A stretch of 64,000 nucleotides of DNA from Chelonoidis abingdonii (GCF_003597395.2 NC_133770.1:81845340-81909339); one strand, 5' to 3'. Positions 34,726-46,243 are shown, counted from the first letter of the stretch. Made by a program: numbers and translations. The notes: generated by a model not told the origin, from the letters alone.

Positions 34726-35490
34726 TCGTTACCCAGGTTTGTGGCTTTGAGGTACTGTAAGCGAGTGGAAAGTTTACATCCAATAACAGTTTTAAAATCC
34801 ACCCTTTCTCCTCCATCCTTGAAAATTCTACCTCCTTTCTGGGTGTTTAGGCCACTCAGATCTATGTATATATGTATCTCTGTTTTAGCTAGCCCATGCT
34901 GATATGTTCTGTCTACTTCTCAGAGAAACGCACATTAGCTGTACTTGCAGGCTGGTGTGGTAGGGTTGCTATAGGAGGAGTTCCACTTGCATATCAACTG
35001 AGTGATGTCTTATGATGGATGGATCCTAAAATAGCCACTACTAGTCATAAAACAATCCTGAGGTTCAAAGGTCACGTGAGGATTGTTTGTATTCATTAAC
35101 CCCATCACAAATGCTACATCAGTTAAATAAAACATTTCTTGACTCCAAAATTTTTTAAAAGCTATTTAATATACTAAAATACCTGCCATTGCCTTGTACC
35201 CCCAAACTTTTCCAGCAGAATTCTACACGCTGGATAATTGCATTGAGTCTGGAGCCAGCAACTGGAGTGGCTGAGATGGATGCACCTCTGAGCTTAGCAA
35301 GTGGATTCTTTCAGCACCTATTTCTAATTTGCAAAAAGATTCACACATCACCTTTAAAAGTAGTGTGTGCATGTAAAATTGATTAATAATAAAACGAATA
35401 TTGCAAGCTTGTAATGACAAACACACAATACTTCATAACAATACAAGACAAAGTAAGACACATCTCAGAAGACGTAATGGTAGATCAACT
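34726..35490. other. Putative NOD1 intron, no feature seen
   Basis: No recognisable exon or element; only small ORFs without family features. Confidence 0.45.
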
Positions 35491-35797
35491 GTGTCAGGGC
35501 TGGTCTACACTACGGGGTAAAATCGATTTTAGATACGCAATTTCAGCTACGTGAATAACATAGCTGAAGTCGAATATCTAAAATCGATTTACTCACCCGT
35601 CCTCACCGCGCGGGATCGATGTCCGCGGCTCGCCATGTCGATTCCGGAACTCCGTTGGGGTTGGTGGAGTTCCGGAATCGATATAAGCGCGCTCAGGGAT
35701 CGATATATCCCGTCGTGATTAGACGTGATATATCGATCCCCGAGCAATCGATTTTAACGCGCCGATACGGCGTGTAGTCTAGTCGTGGCCTCAGATA
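35491..35797. mobile_element. MITE with strong internal palindromes
   Basis: Runs from 'gggctggtctacactacgg' to 'tagtctagtcgtggcc'. It contains nested inverted repeats (ATATCTAAAATCGATTT inverted near the left end; 'gttccggaat' facing 'attccggaac'; 'tatatcgatccc' facing 'gggatcgatata'). CpG dinucleotides are common, consistent with a recent copy. It is non-coding. Confidence 0.75.
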
Positions 35798-38690
35798 CTG
35801 TTCCTGCTACAGAAATGGCCTATGGACATGCAGACAAGTGTATCGGTATGATGATGTCACCATACTAGTCCTGGGGTTTAAGCGATGAGTGAATAAAGAA
35901 GATTAGGTTAGCAAGAATTGTACTACCTAGTTTCTAGTTGCAGGCTCTTCTGAACAGTGACTGTATGTGTATAACAACTGCCACAATGGGTTTCCAATCC
36001 TGATTGGGGCCTTTGGGGCATTATCACATCTTGAGGGTTCTGTTTTAGTAACATTATATGGTCTGTTTTAGTAAGATTATGTAGCTGCTTTAGTTTATGA
36101 ATAGGACTGGAAGGTTCATTACACACTAATACAATGCTCTGCAAGACCCATTAGCTTTTCCAAGAAGCAATCAGTTAAGGTGTTTTTCTAAACCTTGTCC
36201 TGATGTGACATTTGACTAATTTAATGTGGTAGCTGAAGACACTCGTTTTTACTGTTTAATTAGACTGATACCTGCTTTCCAGAAAACCCAGCACCTACAT
36301 TCTTTCAGGGTTAGTCTCACCACTGGACACATCAGGACTAATTAGTGTTGCCAGTTCTCACAATTTTTTCATCAGTCAGGGAAACTCAGCCTCCCCCACC
36401 TCCTGTGAATAATTGGATAGCTCTTCTCAGTCCCCTTCCTCTCCTCTTCCTCCTTGCAGCACCCAGATTGGAAAAGGGGAGAAGGGGAACCGGCTGCAGG
36501 CACCCCAGGCCTGAGAGAGGGGTTGAAGAACCCCAGCAGTTGCAGGAGGAGCAGAGGTGGGGTTGGGGGGCCAGAACTGATGTAGGAGCTCAGGGCCGCT
36601 GTGGGCACAGGATTAATTTGGGGATTGAGGGCAGAATTTGTTGCTGAGCAGGGGAATGAGGAGATGTGGAGGTGAGAGAGCCGCAGTGGGGTCCAAAATC
36701 ACATTACTCAAATAACTTGGGAGAGTGGGCAGCACTAGTTGTAGCGCACGTGCTGGGGTGGGTAGGCGATGTTCAAAGCACCCAGCATACCCTCTTTTTA
36801 AAATGCCTCATGATTCTGGGGACAATCTCATGATGTTTTGGGGTCTGTTTTTTTTTTTAACCTTTAGGGTTGTCAGTACTGCTCCTGATTCCTTCAGCAA
36901 CAAGTTACATCCAATTGTCAGATTCACAGAATGTTTATATTGCTAACTAGACCTGGAAGGAGTCATAATTCATATTCCATAATTAATATCATTCAGCATC
37001 AGACTCACCTAAATCTTTGTGAGAAGAATTTGCACATAATCATCCAAGTAATGAAGCTATCGATTTGAAATTTGTGCAGGCACTGGCTAATCCATTGCCC
37101 CATTTGTCGTTAGCTGGAGACACAATATGATCACTAACACAGATGAGAAAATTGTGTGCTAAGAAAAGGCCTGTTAAAGAATGCAAATCTTGGTCTCATT
37201 GCTATAGCCAATGTGGCTTCTGGGACAATCAGAACTGTACATCATAGCGTGCATTAAATCAGCCAGCCTCCTTGTATTAATGTTATATGTCCTTGTTGTC
37301 TTACAGTGATGAGGGTCAGAGGCCCTTTTCATCTGGATAAGCTAGTGACATTTCCTCAATCAATATGTATGGCTGTGAAGCTTAAACATAGCTCTGGGGA
37401 ACAGGAATGAACTGCTCTTCTTTAAACAAGGGTTGTCACTATGTAATTGCATTTTTTGGATATCAAATACCAGCTATTGTATCCGTCACAGAACTGATAA
37501 AACTGGATTGTAATTAATTACTGTTACTTGTACTTAAATAGCAATATAATAAAATATATGTAATTACTATTTTGGTGCAAGCACTGAACCTACATTTAAT
37601 TTACTAGCTGAGAACCAGACTTCTTACAAGATCACAATCAGATCCATTCTAAATACCTTTGGAGAATTTGCAAATTGAACTTGAATTGCATTCTTAAAGC
37701 ATGCCCTACAATTCCAAGGTGGAAAATGTTGGGTGAAACCTTGATGCGGCACTTCCAGTGAGATTTTTGTGAACACTTTTAGATTTCTAATTGTAGTAAT
37801 AGTAGAAAAAATCTCCCTCGCTTCTCTGCAAGAAATCCAGTGTAGCTGCTTCAAAGTGTATATAATTCCCCAAGAGAATTACAATGCAGAAAAGCTTTCC
37901 ACACCTTTCTCACCCTCTTTCCCTTTCCAGATATAAATAAGGCCTTATCCACACTGGAGATTTCATCCATAGTGACCAGACACCAGTGCAGACTCTCAGC
38001 CCTTTACGTATCCACACTAGAAGCTGCAAGATGCACCAATACAGCTTACCGTTGCTTGAAACTGGGATAAGCTGTGATTCACACTAGTGCAGTTTGTAGT
38101 GATTTTGCCTATCTACACTAAGAGCCAGATTCACAACTGGTGTAAATTTGCATAGGTCCACTGTCCCCCAATGTGCACCTCACCAATTTACGCCACCTGA
38201 GAATGGGACGGTACTGCTTTTGCACAAGTACAGCTGCAGTAGTGATTGGTCATCAATGGCTAAAACGGGGGCTAATCGCTAGCCTAGACAAGTTCTAAAT
38301 GTTGCACATTCCTTTAACTGAATGTAATGACAACCAAACAGTCTGGCTAATGTTTTCCGCCACAAGGAACTGATCTGTGTCTATTAGATAAATCCATCTT
38401 CATTACACCATTCATGTTACTCATGCAGCTGGGCTGGCTGGTTCCTGACTCACTTGGCTTCCTGGAAACCATGTTGCCGTTTCTCTGTGTCAGAAGAATC
38501 TAATTGTGTAAGAATATGAACCTTGATGACTAAGCCATTTTTCAAACACCACTTCATTCTAAAACTTTTGCAAGCTTTCTTTAAAGAGACACTGTCATCA
38601 TAAAATATGGTCAGTAAGAACATCTGTAACTCTTTTAAGGTATTATACCTGCCCCTGAATCCCTAGATCATTTTTGTTGTAATACTGTAT
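35798..38690. other. Putative NOD1 intron
   Basis: No exon was recognised. Two weak old-repeat patches were noticed: 36345-36860 ('gttgccagttctcac...ctcatgatgttttggggtc') and 37945-38150 ('ccttatccacactgg...tatctacactaag', Harbinger-like). Boundaries could not be fixed. Confidence 0.4.
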
Positions 38691-38960
38691 TATTATTATT
38701 TTATTTTATTTGTATTGCTGTAGTGCCTCAGAGCCCCAGGCACGAACCAAAGACCCCCTTGTGCTAGACTGTACAACACAGATCAAAAAGACAATCCTTG
38801 CTCTAAAGCAGAGGTCTCAAACTCAAATGACCACGAGGACCACGTGAGGACTAGTACATTGGCCTGAGGGCCGCATTTCTGACATCTCCCCCGGCTGCCC
38901 TTGGCCCCGCCCCCACTCCACCCCTTGCCTGCCCCCATTCCAACCCCTTCCCCGAAATAC
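38691..38960. repeat. Two old interspersed repeat fragments
   Basis: 38691-38810 ('attattatt...gtattgctgtagtgcctcagagcc...gtacaacaca') is an ancient amniote repeat often seen in turtles. 38815-38955 begins 'gaggtctcaaactcaaatga' and resembles a hAT MITE terminus. Family names were not confirmed. Confidence 0.5.
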
Positions 38961-40775
38961 AGAAAGGAGAAAAGCTGTTGTTTTGGTTTTTTTAAAGGAA
39001 AAGGAAAGGACTCAGGAGAGGAGAGATGCTGCATAATTTCTGCATATGCCCACTTCCATACAGAATATGGTCTATGTTAGGAGATGGACATATACATGTA
39101 TGGGTTTTCTCTCATCTGCCAGTTGGTGTCATGTGGAACTGGACTGGTAGATGGGGAAGGGATAGAGAGGTATGAGGAAAAGGTGGGAGGGGATGAGAAA
39201 GGGATGAGAATTAAAATCAGATCAGCTTCCTCCAGAACTGGTTTGATTTTGGCAGCTTTCTTGGTATGGATGTATTATTAGGATGGCCGACCAATGAATT
39301 ACAAAGCATGTGTACCTAGAAATGCTGCTTCACAGCCAGCGATCACGTGGTAGCCAAATGCTTCATTGAAGTGATAAGATCGGCAGTAACAGACATAAAC
39401 TGGAATATGCAGCCAGACCATCTTAAAAACCTAGCTAGAGAGAGGTCTGGGTGGTGCTCGATCTATACAAAGAGGCTATGTCAAGGGCGCCAGAAGAGGG
39501 GGGGCTATGCCCTCCGATTTTTTACCAGCCATAAGAGTGAACAATGGCAGAGAAGGAGCGGAGATGAGTGAGCAGGGAGTGAGATCTTGGGGGGAAGAGG
39601 CGGCACGGGAACAGGGCCTGGGGGGAAGAGGTGGCGTGGGAGCAGGGCCCTGGGTTTGAGCTCTGGTGGGCCCCCTCCCTTTTAGGAAATTTCCGCTGCT
39701 CCTGGGCTATATCCCTTTGGGATTTGCTGTGATGATGTGCTCAATTAGAGGTCCTCAGTTTTTATTGATCCTTATAGGTGGGATCTTGTCTGTATTCTGT
39801 GATTCCACAGCTACTTCATTCACCCCTTATCACAGCATTGTAATCCAGGATCTAAGCTACCGCTTATGAGTTTTGGGGAAAAAACAAACAAAACGTGTTG
39901 TTAGCCTGTATGGTTGCAGAGGTAACTTTGAAAAGTGGACCAAGTCTAAACCAGTGCAGTGATATTTCCCTGAGTCTGAGCACAGTGTGAAACAATAGTT
40001 CTAAGAGGCATGACCTGCCTCTGGCATCTCAATTGGGTGTTAATTCTGAAACCTGCAGGAGATCATTTAATTGTCAACATTATTATTTCATTGCTGATTG
40101 CTTTTGCAGAAACATGCAACAATGTGATCTTACCACCCCAAGCTGCCTCCTAAATCTACCCAGATGCCAACTCCCCCGATTTTTAATGTATCTGAAGCTG
40201 TTACAGGTTCACAAGGCCTTGTCTGTAGGCAAAATTTTAAACAGATTCTTAACTTTTTGTAGTAAACGAGAACTGACCTGCTCTGTAAGAATTACTACTT
40301 TATGATGCAATGTCACTTTGTTTCCTTTCTTTCCTGCCCAGAGACTTTTGGACAGATGCCCTATCTTATCCACTGAAGCATAAAAAGATATCAGATATTC
40401 TATCATGCACCAAAGGACAGCAAATAAAGCAGACAGAAATGCAGCACAAGGCAGAATACACTACACTCTTTATTATAGAGTGCCGTGTATGCCTCTGTTA
40501 GCCTTGACCATTAGGTAACCCTTTGCCAAGAGCAATGTGAGTTCAGGTGCTAGGGTAGGAAACCAGTGTTCTTGGAAGATGAGATTAGCAACTGTATTCT
40601 TGAAAGACTGGAAATGTTTTTTGTTTGATTGGTATTTGAGGAGTAAGTCTCTACAGTTGAATGTTCTTTTAATAGATATACTGTATTGTTATCTGCACAG
40701 GTCCAATAGTGTGAAGAACAATCTTTGTTTCACTTGAATTAAACTCCATGCCGATTCCGTGCTGCAAATCTCCAG
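38961..40775. other. Putative NOD1 intron before the start-codon exon
   Basis: No coding sequence was recognised. A GC-rich patch at 39485-39705 looks like another MITE, with unclear ends. It ends in a candidate acceptor 'gctgcaaatctccag' at 40761-40775 with a weak pyrimidine tract. Confidence 0.4.
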
Positions 40776-40785
40776 TCGCTCAAAG

Positions 40786-40845
40786 ATGATGTTAGAAGGA
40801 GCAGCCTCTTGCTATCTTAACAATGGAAGGTCAGTCTTGTGCTAA
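40786..40845 (+). other. Upstream ORF overlapping the NOD1 start
   Basis: An ATG-ATG pair at 40786-40791 opens a 19-codon ORF that ends with TAA at 40843-40845. It is out of frame with, and overlaps, the NOD1 ATG at 40823. If the leader exon includes these bases (candidate acceptor at 40774-40775), translation of NOD1 would depend on leaky scanning. Confidence 0.5.
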
Positions 40846-41038
40846 CACAGAGATTATCCAGCAAGAACCCTTCGGATCAAGTCCTCCACCCTTCCTTAAC
40901 TTGCTGAAAATACATCGAGAACTTTTAGTCAGCAAAATCCGAAACACTCAGTGTTTGATTGACAACTTGATTAAGAATGAATACTTCTCTACTGAAGATG
41001 CAGAGATTGCTGCACAGTTTCCTACTCAAGCCGACAAG
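40823..41038 (+). CDS. NOD1: NOD1 first coding exon (CARD, N-terminal part)
   Basis: This is the start of NOD1, the cytosolic pattern-recognition receptor that recruits RIPK2 through its CARD to activate NF-kB. The 72 codons begin MEGQSCANTEIIQQEPFG and continue RELLVSKIRNTQCLIDNL, matching the vertebrate NOD1 CARD (RELLVTHIRNTQCLVDNL in human). The exon ends AAG|GT in phase 0 and joins the next exon as DK-VRKILDLV, as in human. The ATG is chosen by position and homology. The donor is directly abutted by a transposon (41042-42017). Reading on past the donor gives a stop within three codons, so splicing is required. Confidence 0.95.
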
Positions 41039-41041
41039 GTA

Positions 41042-42017
41042 CAGTAACTCCTCGCTTAACATTGTAGTTGTGTTCCTGAAAAATGCGAATTTGAGCAAAA
41101 CGATGTTAAGCAAATCCAATTTCCCCATAAGAATTAATGTAAATGAGGGGGTTAGGTTCCAGGGAAACTTTTTTCACCAGACAAAAGACTATATTTTTTA
41201 TAGTATATATACACATACACACACACACACACAGTATAAGTTTTAAACAAACAATTTAATACTGGTACACAGTGATGACGATTGTGAAGCTTGGTTGAGG
41301 TGGAGGAGTCAGAGGGTGGGATAAGCTTTGCACATTGGCAGTATCATAACCAATGAAGTTAATCTGAGGTGTGATTATTGCTAGTTGAAAACTTTCCCTT
41401 ACTGCTAAATGATGAACTAGCAGTTGGCTGAGCCCTCAAGGGTTAATTCTCTCACTTTACAAGGCAGCAGTAATGAGGGAGGTATGCGCATTTAAGTACA
41501 CTGCCTTATTAATTAGATCAGCTTGCCGAGACTGCAGATACTGCAAGCTCCCTGTGTCCTGAGCCCTGGTGTGTCCCCCCTGCTCTATGGAAGATGGGGT
41601 AAGCGGAGTGCAGGAGCAGGGGGGAGGGGGACACTCTGACATTAGCCTTCCTCTTCTTTCCTTCCCCCTCCCGCACAGCAAGCAGGAGTCTTGGGGAGCA
41701 GCTCCAAGGCAGAGGGCAAGAGCAGCACATGGCAGTGGGGGTGGGACAGTTGCAATGCTAGCCTGCTGGGCAGCTGCAGCACAGGGAACTTAGGGGAGTG
41801 GGGAGCTGATAGGGGGGCTGCCAGTCCACCCTGGTTACAAGCCCCCACCAGCTAGCTGCAACAGGCTGCCCTTCTTGCAAGCAGTGGACAAAGTAGGCGG
41901 CTGCCAAGTGACATTAGAAGGGAGCATTACACAACTTTAAACGAGCATATTCCCTAATTGATCAGCAATATAACAATGAAATGCCGTTAACTGGGATGAC
42001 TAAGTGAGGAATTACTG
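41042..42017. mobile_element. TA-target MITE inserted at the NOD1 splice donor
   Basis: The left end CAGTAACTCCTCGCTTAA and the inverted right end CAGTAATTCCTCACTTAG are terminal inverted repeats flanked by TA (41040-41041 and 42018-42019), as in mariner/pogo-type elements. The left TA overlaps the T of the GT donor of the NOD1 CARD exon. It includes a CA microsatellite (about 41210-41233) and no transposase. Confidence 0.88.
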
Positions 42018-42019
42018 TA

Positions 42020-42735
42020 TATTCTTATTTCACTAGCCAGCTTTAACTTTTGATTAGCCATGTAAAACCCTACAAGTTGAAGTGTATCTGGTAACTTTAG
42101 CTCAACTATCTTTTAGGCTTCTATTGTGTTTGATAATCTGTCCAGTTCCTACTGGTTTGAGTTCCCATCTCAGGTATCACTGCCACTAGCTGGCACTCTA
42201 GAGGGTAGGCTCAGCACAGAGGCTATTGAATGGGTAGGGTGACTGAACAATTCTCTCACACCTAGAGGTAACCCTACCAATGAGGAGGGTCATTGCTGAG
42301 GCAATCTAAGGAAGTTTACACAGTCGCTACCTTTGCTCTGTGGATAACCAGAGAACACCAGTCAGCAAGGCTGCCAGTCCAGCACCTTTGACAAGCACTG
42401 GATTGACATGGAAAATAAATGAATGTATCAAGACCATTATACAGGGTTGAAAATCACTGCTGTATTTGGGCAGTGAACAGCCGGAGTGTGGGGTTGGAGT
42501 AGACAGACTACCTTATTACCAACAAACTGAGGATTTGATTGTCAAACTACAGAAGCAAACCCTATGGGATGGGACTTTCAGTAGGCACTCAGTGTTGGTC
42601 CAGCTCTGATTTTGTTCATTTTACCATCAGAACCCAGTATTCATTTAGGGTTTGAACAAACTCCCGTTGAAGTCAGTGGTAGCCTTTCTACTAATTTTAG
42701 TGGGAGGTGGATTCTCTCCCCGCTTCTGGCCATGG
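42020..42735. other. NOD1 intron, no feature seen
   Basis: No exon was recognised. A short old-repeat patch lies at 42650-42715. Confidence 0.45.
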
Positions 42736-42739
42736 TGCT

Positions 42740-42960
42740 CTGCCCGCAGCCTTCGAAGCAGCTGCAGCTCCAGGGCTGGCAGACTGCAGCCGTGCCGCTC
42801 GGCCCCACCCCACAGAGCAGTCTGTGGCAACGCTGCCAGAGCACACTGCAGCTGTGCCGCCCAGCCGAGCCCTCTGGAACATGCTGCGGCCGCGCCACCC
42901 AGTCTGGCCTACTGGAGCAAGCTGCAGCCGTGCTGCCCAGCCTGCCGGAGCAGCTCCAGT
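42740..42960 (+). repeat. GC-rich minisatellite in NOD1 intron
   Basis: About four imperfect units of 50-60 bases, each with 'gcagc-gtgccgcccagcc' and 'tggagca'. Open frames of 120-205 codons in this block arise from the repeat and share no known domain. Confidence 0.75.
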
Positions 42961-43062
42961 CAGGTCAGAGACATCCTCCCCTGGCTCTCTCCAGATAAGA
43001 TGGGAAGGAATGGGAAGTGGAGAGTGTGGGGGTCCTGGGCTGGGGTGGGGCCATGTGGGGGG

Positions 43063-43992
43063 TGTCATAAGCTTTCCCAAATCTGGACCTTAGCGTCCAG
43101 AAATCTAGGTGCCTGCATGAACCCCTCTAAGCTTAATTACCAGCTCAGATTTGATCTCACTGCCACCAGCCAAAAATTCCAGGGTTTTGGCTCCCTCTGG
43201 TCTCCCCAAACCCTTCCCTGGGGAACCCCAAGACTCAGAAGCTCTGAGTCTTACTACAAAGGGAAATAACCCACTTCCCTTCCCCCTCTCTCTCCGACCC
43301 AGACTTTCCTCTCTGGGCTAACCTGAGAGTTACTGATGCAATCTCTTTACATCACAATACCAAGAAGCATGTCTCCTCTATTCCACAAAGAGACAGACCC
43401 CAAATACAAGGAAAAATGATTCTCTCTCTCTTCCCCCTCCCACCAATTCCCTGGTGCTGCAGAGCTTCTTTACCCTCCGTAGATCTAACACAAAGAGAAT
43501 TCCCCTCCCCTTCGTTCTTCCTTAGCCTACCCAGAGAGAAAAACTCAAACAAGTCTTAAAAAGAAAGCTTTATATAAAAAAGAAAGAAAAAAACACATGA
43601 ACATATGATCTCTGCATTAAGTTGACAATACACAGGGCTTTTACTTAAAAGAAAAATATGAATAAACAGCCTTATTCAAAAAGAGATACAATTTAAACAT
43701 TCCAGCAACTACACACATGTAAATACAATAAAAACAATAACAGCCTATTGTTTTTTCTACCTTTGTACTCTCAACTTTGAAACTGAAGATCAGAAGCTTG
43801 AAGATAGAAAGAAAGAAAAATCCTCTCTCATAGCTGAGAGCCAGACAAAGTCACAGACCCCCCAGAATTCCCTCCCCTGAGCTTTGAAAAATCCGGTTTG
43901 CTGATTGGTCCTCTGGTCAGGTGTTTGGTTCCCTTTGTTAACCCTTTACAGGTGAAAAAGAAACATTAACCCTTAGCTATCTATTTATGACA
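43063..43992 (-). mobile_element. Gypsy-type LTR
   Basis: A 930-bp LTR on the minus strand, from TGTCATAAATAGATAGC (ending at 43992) to AAAGCTTATGACA (43063). It has TG...CA ends in inverted repeat and is preceded by a purine-rich tract. A TATATAAA-like box lies near 43570-43580 (minus strand). Confidence 0.8.
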
Positions 43993-44140
43993 TGCCCCCC
44001 AAATCACAGACAGTGGAAAACTTCACTGGCGGTGATTTCTTTCTAGAACTTAAGACTAAACAGATTAATAAAACACATGCACCTTTACATATACTACTAA
44101 GTATGTAAACTACAAAACTTCTACGTCTTAAGGACAAGTT

Positions 44141-44235
44141 TTAACCAGGGTAATCCGGGAAACTCTCACGGGAGAGTGCATCAGCTACTTTGTTAGAAGC
44201 TCCTGAAATGTGTTGAATTTCAAAATCAAATCTGA
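44141..44235 (-). pseudogene. Ty3/gypsy RNase H C-terminal fragment
   Basis: The minus strand reads FEIQHISGASNKVADALSRE and then a stop a few codons later. The SNKVADALSR motif is the hallmark end of Ty3/gypsy RNase H. Upstream it is fused in frame to inverted LTR sequence, and the integrase region is absent. Confidence 0.85.
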
Positions 44236-44391
44236 GCTGGTAATTAAGCTTAGAGGGGTTCATGCAGGCACGCAGATTTCTGGATGCTAAGGTCCAGATT
44301 TGGGAAAGCTTATGACAGGGGGTGGTCACAGGAGTTACCACCCCAGCTTCTCCCCTGCAAAAAAATTTCCCCACCAGTTGCTGTCCCAGCC

Positions 44392-44533
44392 CGTCAGGGT
44401 AAGCAGCTGGCGTGCCGGGACACTTTGTTTACTTAGGTTTACCTCTGTGTCTGAGGATGCTCGAGATAAACAGACCATCTTGGCCCACCAGTGGCTTATC
44501 CTGATGGCCTGGGAGCCAAAGTTTGCTGACCTC
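44392..44533. mobile_element. hAT-type MITE remnant
   Basis: Contains 'gcccgtcagggtaagc' as at 30175, and ends GAGCCAAAGTTTGCTGACCTCTG, the inverse of the left terminus at 30154. The left part is truncated. Confidence 0.7.
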
Positions 44534-44646
44534 TGAATTATAGGGTCAGCTTATGAACGAGTTATAAAAACTTTTCCATTTTTACTTATCCATCTTGAGG
44601 GAGTTGCTTTATAAACAAACCAGCTTATGATCGAGTATATACGGTA
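44534..44646. mobile_element. TA-target MITE terminus
   Basis: Runs from 'atagggtcagcttatgaac' to 'cttatgatcgagtatatacggta', the same family as 30045-30509. It adjoins the hAT remnant at the same point as in that copy but in opposite orientation. A further copy of its last 74 bases is at 63114-63187. Confidence 0.75.
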
Positions 44647-45554
44647 AATCTCTGTAAATCTGTTTGTTTGCAGTTACAAGAAAAGCTCTAAGAACATCAA
44701 TTTACAAAAAAATCTGTGATGTGAGCACATTTTTAATTGCATACCTATACTGTTTAGAGCATTGTTACCATGCAAAATACTTAAGAGGGAAACAGAGTTT
44801 ATTTCACTGTGACATAGGAGGGTTCATAAGTTGGTCCTAGTTTAAAGGGGGGAAAGTGTTCATTTTAAAATTGTAGTCACTTTTTCTACACATACTCTTC
44901 TCTTTAAAGAGCTAAGAACATTCTGTATCTTCCTTCATGAAATTGGGAAAAACCTTGATATCCTGACACATTTTGATTTTAGATTTCTGTCTCCAGGAGC
45001 CAATATTAGCAAAAATTGCTTGGGTTTCCAATTCTTCCACAAGAGAAAATGTTCCAGGCTTTTTTTCCTATTACAGTGATTTAATACAATACCTGACTCT
45101 GACTTCTCTTATGAACCAGTTACGGAGCCTTAGAGGCTTCAGATTTGTGTCACAGCTAGAGGAGAGTGAACGACAAAAGAGACAGAGTCCTGGGCTTCAT
45201 CAATGTGCAGATTTCCCTAGGATAACTCCTCTTGTTGGTTAATGGACATTGTACCTGTGGTGCTTACTTTGTGTAGCTAGCCAAAGCTGGGAGTTGAACA
45301 GTGGTGCATTGTATGATCATCTTGGGTTCTTTTTTTGTTCAGTAGTATAATATAGTAATAAAACAGTCAGTCATATACAGAGGGGAGTTTTCAGCTGAGG
45401 CAACGTGTACTTCACAGGACCAGTGGGAAGTTCAGTTTTTGGGCCAGATTGCCTGATCTCCCACAGAGAATCCTGCAGAAGGGACCAGAAGTGACTGGAA
45501 ATGCAGGGATGGAAAAACCCACTTGAGGCAGCTTGGAGGGAAGGATTCAGTGAG
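44647..45554. other. NOD1 intron, no feature seen
   Basis: AT-rich intron sequence. The ORF at 44973-45242 has no recognised domain. Confidence 0.45.
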
Positions 45555-45562
45555 GATCCTCT

Positions 45563-46235
45563 CAGGGCCAGCTCCAAGTTTTTTGCCACCCCAAGCAAAA
45601 AAATTTTCCCGTGCCCCCTGGCCCTGCCCCACCTCCGCCTCTTCCCCACTCCATTCCAACTCCTTCTTCAAATCCCCGGCCCTGCCTCCTCCCCCAGGCA
45701 CGCTGCATTTCCCCTCGCTCCTAGGCTTGACTGGGAGGGAGGGCGGAGAAGCGGAGTGGCGGCGCGCTCAGGGGAGGGGCTGGAGGTGAGCTAGGGGGGA
45801 GAGCAGTTCCTCTGCCCCCCCCAGGATTACTTCCTGCGGCCATCCTCGCGCCCCCCACCGCTGCAGCTCACCTCCGCTCCGCCTGCTTCCCTGAGCACGT
45901 CGCTGCCGCGCCGCTTCTCCCCCCTCCCTCCCAGGCTTGCCGCAAAACAGCTGATTCGCACGGGAAGCCTGGGAGGGAGGGAGAGAAGCGGAGCGGTGGT
46001 GCGCTCAGGGGAGCAGGTGGCAGTGGAGTGGATGCGAGCTGTGGGGGAAGGGTTCCTCTGCCCCTCCTGGGTTACTTACTGCGGCCCTCCCCATACCCCC
46101 TATAGCTCACCTCCATCAAGACCGGCTCCTGGCTTTTTGCGTCCCAAGCAAAAAAAAAAAGGAGCCGGAGTGTCGCCCCTTGGAAAGTGCCGCCCCAAGC
46201 ACATGCTTGGAGTGCTGGTTCCAGAGCCGGCCCTG
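45563..46235. mobile_element. hAT-type MITE with perfect 8-bp target duplication
   Basis: Ends CAGGGCCAGCTCCAAG and, inverted, CAGGGCCGGCTCTGG. GATCCTCT is repeated exactly at 45555-45562 and 46236-46243. The GC-rich interior contains internal inverted copies ('gggagggagg...agaagcggag'). It is non-coding. Confidence 0.9.
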
Positions 46236-46243
46236 GATCCTCT

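Larger units (their letters stand above)
43063..44317 (-). mobile_element. Rearranged Ty3/gypsy-derived unit with U5 termini at both ends
   Basis: On the minus strand: an inverted copy of about 95 bases of LTR U5 end (44317-44225), a gypsy RNase H fragment (44235-44141), about 150 bases, a polypurine stretch (GGGGGG before 43992), then a complete LTR to 43063. The outermost ends are TGTCATAAGC and its inverse. GGGGG flanks both sides (within 43057-43062 and 44318-44322), compatible with a 5-bp target duplication. Confidence 0.75.

Noticed and set aside
42652..43269. 205-codon open frame as a gene
   Set aside because: It runs through a GC-rich minisatellite and into LTR sequence, has equally long overlapping frames, and shows no domain.
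44141..44374. A 77-codon minus-strand ORF as a host gene
   Set aside because: It is an RNase H fragment of a gypsy element fused to inverted LTR sequence.
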